From Actinomucor elegans (taxonomy: Eukaryota; Mucoromycota; Mucoromycetes; Mucorales; Mucoraceae), in the NCBI GenBank assembly GCA_026027325.1, contig JAMSLZ010000006.1, positions 496,001-560,000 on the forward strand: DNA of 64,000 nt, in the 5' to 3' direction. The notes under the pieces were generated by a model. That model made no database searches. It worked only from the letters and a program-made list of their open reading frames with translations, and was not told the origin of the DNA. This document shows positions 59,191-64,000 of this stretch, piece by piece (the first letter of the stretch is position 1; the number at the start of each line of letters is the position of its first letter). The position numbers and the translations under genes are program-made.

Positions 59191-61876
59191 ATGAATGGCA
59201 TTCACTTAAATGACTCCATGGTTCATCAGCCAAGAGAAAAAAGACTTAAAGTGTCAAAAGCTTGTTTTACGTGTCGAGTGAAAAAAATTAAGGTAAAGGA
59301 ATAAAAAAAAAAAAGATGTTTTCATTATGAATATTCATCTTGTATGCCAATGTAGTGTGATGGTTTACAACCCTGTATGCAGGTAAGGTATTATTTAGAA
59401 TCAATAGTCATTTACTAACTCTTTTCTTTTCTTTTTTTTTGTAGTGCAAAGGTAGATGACGAATTGACCTGTAAAACTAATGATTAATCTTATTATCTAA
59501 AGCCCGTAGAAGACCCTGCTCTTTTTCTAAAGATGGTACTGTAGACCAAACTCAGCAATCTCCTGATAATGATGAGCTAGAAAGACCCTTTAAACGTCGT
59601 TTTTCATCCGAATCATCCGATTCACCTGTCAACCCTCATCTTATAGAAGCTAGGTCAAAGGAACAAGAGGAGCTACGAGTAACTTCTCAACAACTGGATA
59701 GACTAAGTATGATGTGGCCCGGAGAAGGAAAAGAAGGTCGCTGGTTGGTAGACCTCAATCTCTTGTTTAATGGTGCAGAAGATAATAATACACATCAAAG
59801 GCAGCAATTGCACCATCAGCCGCCAATTCACATCAACGCTCACCTCCTTGACCTTTATTTTCGACACCGTTACACTGTTTTTCCTATCCTACCCAAGTCT
59901 ATCTTTTACCGCTTGCTGGATAATCGTGATGCGTTTATTAACCCTTTACTGCTTTATAGTATGTATTCTCATTCTGCTCATTTCTCGCATGAGGATGCCT
60001 CCGAAGCTGATGTATATTATAAAAAAGCACAAGCTCTATTGGATACGTACATTGATACGCCTTCGCTTAGCACGGTGGTTTCCCTTTGCTTGCTATCATT
60101 ATTTGAATCCAATCGCTATGGATTAGGGCCTCACTCTGCAAGCCGGGCCCGTATTTACAGCGATATGGCATGTCGTATGTGTCACGATCTGAAATTACAC
60201 AAAAGGTACAGCTTTCATAACACTGGTGCGACACCTGATGATATCGAGTTACGAAAGCGTGTTTACTGGGTATGCTATTGCCTAGACAAGGTACACAGCT
60301 TAGTCAATTCTCGTCCTTTTTGTTATCTTCCAAACAAGCCGACCTGGATTTCCCTATGGTTCTAAGAACGGATGATCCTAGTGAATTTGAAATCAATACT
60401 TGCTTTGTTGAGCATATCAAGTTGATGCAAATCAGTGAACGTGTCTTGCGGTTGGAACTGCCAGGATCACCCGAAACGGTAATGGATTTGGATGGGCAAT
60501 TAATGTTCTGGTTGCGAAGTTTGCCTGAACAGCTTCATTGGACACCGCTTAATATGGATGCTCACGTAGTGCCAACCCAACCGCCTGCAAATGCGCTCGT
60601 AGCCCATTTGCATTTGGTATTTAACTTTGTCGAAATCTCGGTATTGCAGCCACTTGCTTCTACAATCCTGTCTTCCTCGCCTACATCCGTTATGATTCAA
60701 CAGCGCTGTTCTACGGTTGCTACCAATCTAACACAGCTCACTTGCGCTATGGTTGACCAGCCTAACTGTATCATGTCATTTACATTGGTAGCTGAGGCTA
60801 TCATGGCTGCTGTACGCGTTCATATTATGGATTGTGCTGATGAAAAACTCAACAAAGCGCGACATGCTCGTTTCATGTTTCAACGTAGTATACGTTCCTT
60901 AAGATCCGTCTTGCACCATCGCATCATTGATCGTATTCAAGAATATACATACACCATTGAAAAAACTTTAGAAGACGCCGACACTGGTAATGGCAGCAGT
61001 CGCAATAGTAGTCCAAAGCTTCATGTCTTATCGCCCATCATACCAAGAACTACCCCCAATTCATCAACATCCAATACTGCAATGGAATGCCAGTCTACTA
61101 TGGAAGACCGTTGGCCTTCAAGATACAATAATTTGTTTTCTTATGGTCTAGTCTCACCTGCCTCCAGTACTGCTTCTGCACCTGCAGAAAAGAGTACTAT
61201 TTCTCGTGAAGATGAGCTCGTCCGACCTCAATCAAATTTGGCTCAAAGCAGCGTATATCCTCCATCATCAGAGTCTACAACTGTCACTTCTACATCTAAT
61301 CTCAATAGCAGTGTCCACCATAATCATACAACCACTACCGCTGTACCTTTAATTGATCCTTACTCCCGTTCTGCTTCCTTTACTATACCTGTTAATTCAT
61401 CACCTTCTTTATCCAGTCAACAACTATCTCCTATTCGAAACTATGATCGTGCTCCACAGCATGATCAAATGGAAATGTATTCCAGCATTTGGTCTCGTTC
61501 TATAGGCGGTACTGACTTTTCATCCTCTTCAGAAAACTTGAACTCATTCATCAGCTCAACACCACAGGAACATGGCGCCACAACCTCAACCGCAACTGAG
61601 ACAGAAGCAATCAAAGCAACAGAAACTGTTTCCAAGACAATGAATGCAGATGCCGAGATATACTCACTCTGGGATCAATCCACGCCACAGACAAAGAAAC
61701 AAGAAGAACCACCTGCCTTTTTCACGCCTAGATATGGTTTGGGTGTCTATGCCTCTGCTCAGCAGCATCATACAGATGTTATTCGACAACATATGCCTGG
61801 TATCAAATCCAATCATCGTCCTGTGTTATTGAATCATCATGGTCAAGTTGTCGTGAACAATAATATACAGTCTTAA
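59191..61876 (+). CDS. Zn2Cys6 transcription factor with fungal_trans domain, frame broken by one base
   Basis: A fungal zinc-cluster regulator. Exons 59191-59292, 59356-59382, 59445-59451 and 59503-61876; about 836 residues if the break is discounted. The zinc cluster at residues 25-51 has Cys spacing 2-6-5-2-6: CFTCRVKKIKC, DGLQPCMQCKARRRPC. It is assembled from four exons, one of only 7 nt. The middle homology (fungal_trans) region includes LLDLYFRHRYTVFPILP, RARIYSDMACRMCHDLKLHK and RKRVYWVCYCLDKVHSLVNS. Immediately after VNSRPF the frame shifts at a T5 run (60317-60321); a sixth T would continue as FLLSSKQADLDFPMVL. The last 300 residues are Ser/Thr-rich. The start at 59191 is chosen because the preceding frame is not protein-like. 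Confidence 0.82.
60317..60321 (+). other. Putative one-base deletion in the Zn2Cys6 gene
   Basis: The upstream frame ends at a stop at 60363-60365 after SRPFCYLPNKP; the downstream frame (open from 60272) carries SSKQADLDFPMVL. One extra T in the T5 run joins them, and total exon length becomes exactly 837 codons. No GT-AG intron of normal length bridges the two frames. Confidence 0.65.
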
Positions 61877-62091
61877 AAAAAAACCTACTTGCATTACAAT
61901 AACTTGTACATATAATACATATTATGCCAACCTTCATTTTAGTTTAATTCATTTTTTTTTTATCTTATGCTACTACATTATATGAACCCTTTCTATGCAA
62001 GACGTGCGAATAAACATTTAGCTTTTAATAAACTTTATTTTGAACGACGATAAACTCAATTCTCAACTTGATGACTCCACTTTTGCCAAAT

Positions 62092-62092
<1 letters not shown>

Positions 62093-62122
<30 letters not shown>
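62093..62122. repeat. A30 homopolymer
   Basis: Thirty consecutive A downstream of the Zn2Cys6 gene. It could be a retroposition tail, but no flanking duplication is obvious by eye. Confidence 0.9.
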
Positions 62123-62124
<2 letters not shown>

Positions 62125-62417
62125 GTAAAATGAAGCCTAAAAGGAAACTCAAGCCCTTAGATAGGGTGAAGACAACAAAAAAGAATAGAGCTCCAGGAAT
62201 CAAATCCCTAATATCTCAGCGTATATGTATATATATAAATTAGAATTAAATATCATTGTATACAATTAAAATTTTTTTCCTGATAGCATAACTTCATTCT
62301 ATCATTTTGCTGTGACATTGGGCCAAGATTAACAGATTCTAGATATGAAATGTATGTGATCTTTCACCACAAATCAATACAATAGTTACAGTATTTTAGT
62401 CAAATAATAGTTATAAT

Positions 62418-62472
62418 GGACGCAGTTTATATTGGACATACAATAGCAATCAGATGCGACATTAAATCGAAG
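62418..62472 (+). repeat. Dispersed spacer repeat, copy L
   Basis: GGACGCAGTTTATATTGGAC, then ATACAATAGCAATC, then AGATGCGACATTAAATCG. Confidence 0.6.
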
Positions 62473-63516
62473 CTAATTGAGTAATGTAGTACGGTCAAAA
62501 AGAAAAAATAATAATAGTCTCAGTCAGTTAGATCTCCGCTGTCCAATAAAAACCTCAGAAGGATCATTGTGGTGGTGATGGTGGTGACGTGAATGCTTTT
62601 GTATCATTTTTTTGAGATGATTTTAAAGACGCTTTAGAGTTATGGCCCAGAATCCAAATTTCGTCGTTACGTTTTAAAGTATGTGTTTTTATTTTTAAAC
62701 TTTTTTAAATAATGAATTAGATTGGTTACTACATGTACCAGTGTCTTACCAAACGAAAATTTCATTGTTTCCAAAGAAATGTAACATGATCTTTACACGA
62801 GCGCAACAAACCTGGTAGGTCAAGATCCGACAGTACAAAAAACGTTTTCATATGGGAAGAAAGCTTAGTGACCAATTAGCACCCCCGGGTGCGCTTCTTT
62901 GATATTTTTATCACCCGCAACTCGCCGTGAGGCGACTGAATTAAGGTTGTATTGCTGGTAAATATTTAAGCTAGTGTAGCGTCAATTGAACATATATAAC
63001 ATTCTTAAAAGCATATACGATCAAAGATCATATAGAATGTGTTCAACATTAGGCATTTTGAGCGGTTTAGAAACTTAAAAGCGAATTATTTGATTTTGTT
63101 TTTCGTGGTGTTACCATAATTGCACACAGTTCATCTTATTGTTCCAACATGTAAAACAGGGATTTTGTTTCCTCCAGATCCGTTCGAGTTTTTTCTAATA
63201 ATGTATATCGCTGTAATAAAAGCGTCTAATACTAAGCCCGAATTTGATTGTGCGTGTCATCCTTGATTCCTTCTTGCAATAAATTAAGTTCAAACAACAA
63301 CAACAGCAAAAAAAAGGATAATCGAGAACAATAGAACGGGGTCTAGTACAAAGAAACCGGTTAATCAATTGCATAATTGGTTTCAACTAAAAAATCATCA
63401 GGTTATTTTGTTCTACAGGCCAATGCTTGAAACTAAAATGGATAAGAAGCAAAGAAGATACCGTTTCCAAGTGATTGGCCGCTGTCAATTAAAGTAAAAC
63501 TTTACTTTCCAGCCCA

Positions 63517-63523
63517 TATAAAA
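63517..63523 (+). promoter_or_regulatory. TATA box of the right-edge gene
   Basis: TATAAAA, 70 nt before the first ATG at 63593, followed by a C/T-rich leader. Confidence 0.55.
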
Positions 63524-63592
63524 GGTACCTAACCTTTTTCCAGCCGCACCTTTCTTCTTAATTGGTTCCTTCATACATGTAAATATCTAATA

Positions 63593-64000
63593 ATGACCAT
63601 GAACGACCATTCACCCTACGTGAAGGCTTCATTTTATACATCTTTTTTGATCCATCACAAAAAAAGAAGCTGCCACGCTTCACAGGACTGCCAGTCAGCC
63701 CAATCAACCGTACTTTCCTTCAAACGCCTTTGTGGCTAAACAAATCTTCAACACCCACTCCAGCCGCGCTACAACAGGCTGTCTACATACTTCCCAAATC
63801 ACCATCCAACGTTTCTATATATTTACAAGTCCCTCAATTTCGTTCCATGGCTTTATTTTTACGTTGTGGCCATGTTTCTCAACTGGTCGAAAATTGGCTT
63901 TGTAACCCAATGGACCAACTTAAAAAGAAAGCTGCATCCGTGCCCTTGTCCCAGGACCATCATCGTAACACTTCGTCACTGAATAGCTTGCCTTCCTCAT
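63593..64000 (+). CDS. Start of an unknown gene, cut by the window edge, frame conflict near its start
   Basis: An open frame runs off the right edge with protein-like text: LREGFILYIFFDPSQKKK, LPRFTGLPVSPINRTF, LQTPLWLNKSSTPTPA and FLRCGHVSQLVENWL. It has no ATG near its start. The natural start, ATGACCATGAAC at 63593 below a TATA box, opens a different frame (YVKASFYTSFLIHH) that ends at 63737. One extra base in either the T6 run (63643-63648) or the A7 run (63659-63665) would join the two, so this may be a third case of the single-base breaks seen elsewhere in the window. The family is not recognised and the 3' part is missing. Confidence 0.5.

Larger units (their letters stand above)
61877..63592. 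other. Spacer before the right-edge gene
   Basis: About 1.7 kb. It contains an A30 run at 62093-62122, one good dispersed-repeat copy (62418-62472) and promoter-like sequence next to 63592. The frame at 62040-62243 is mostly the poly-Lys read of the A run. Confidence 0.5.

Noticed and set aside
62040..62243. Lys-rich 67-residue frame
   Set aside because: The frame is produced by the A30 run. It has no motif, and its start lies in the 3' region of the Zn2Cys6 gene.
1..64000. CRISPR array, provirus, biosynthetic cluster or intact transposon
   Set aside because: I saw no regularly spaced repeats, viral or transposase domains, or groups of pathway enzymes. The spacer repeat copies are irregular in spacing and orientation.

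Overview
The window looks like a nuclear contig from a filamentous fungus, most likely Mucoromycota (Mucorales-like). The DNA is AT-rich. Genes carry many short introns (mostly 43-85 nt) with GTAAG-type donors, CTAAC/CTAAT-like branch sites and TAG acceptors. Intergenic spacers are long and gene-poor, and the proteins are fungal or holomycotan (Zn2Cys6 regulator, NUC-1-style bHLH, small secreted Cys-rich proteins). The taxon is an inference from these traits; no marker gene is present. Exon models were built by hand. For every multi-exon gene reported here the exon lengths add up to a whole number of codons, except in two regulator genes that each lack one base.

Layout, left to right. 1-2.6 kb: spacer with copies of a dispersed repeat. 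2.6-9.9 kb (minus): small secreted protein, a Cid1-type nucleotidyltransferase, and a bHLH regulator with a frame break. 11.3-12.5 kb: a pseudogene with two stops and a second secreted Cys-rich protein. 13.4-19.7 kb (minus): a 14-exon WDR81-like protein (pseudokinase, BEACH, WD40). 20.7-23.9 kb (plus): the R-SNARE YKT6 and an ankyrin-DysF-FYVE-RING protein. 26.8-29.5 kb (plus): a protein kinase and a TPT/nucleotide-sugar transporter. 31.9-35.3 kb (minus): AMPK/SNF1 beta and casein kinase 2 beta. 39.7-44.9 kb: a four-LIM paxillin-like protein, a plasma-membrane-type syntaxin and the DENR/TMA22 translation factor. 47.3 kb: tRNA-Lys(CUU). 49.2-51.6 kb: two divergently oriented WWE-like microproteins around an unassigned reading frame. 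52.4-53.7 kb: CMC1 and HPRT, convergent with stop codons only 6 bp apart. 56.9-57.7 kb: ribulose-phosphate 3-epimerase. 59.2-61.9 kb: a Zn2Cys6 regulator with a frame break. The right edge cuts a gene.

Most genes are housekeeping genes. Membrane traffic is a recurring theme (WDR81-like endosomal protein, YKT6, syntaxin, FYVE-RING protein), as is kinase signalling (SNF1 beta, CK2 beta, a serine/threonine kinase). I see no operon-like logic, biosynthetic cluster, CRISPR array, provirus or intact transposon. The least explained signals are a dispersed repeat of about 50-110 bp that lies only in spacers, single-base frame breaks at short A/T runs in two transcription-factor genes (with a third likely at the right edge), gene relics in the spacers, and the WWE-like pair.
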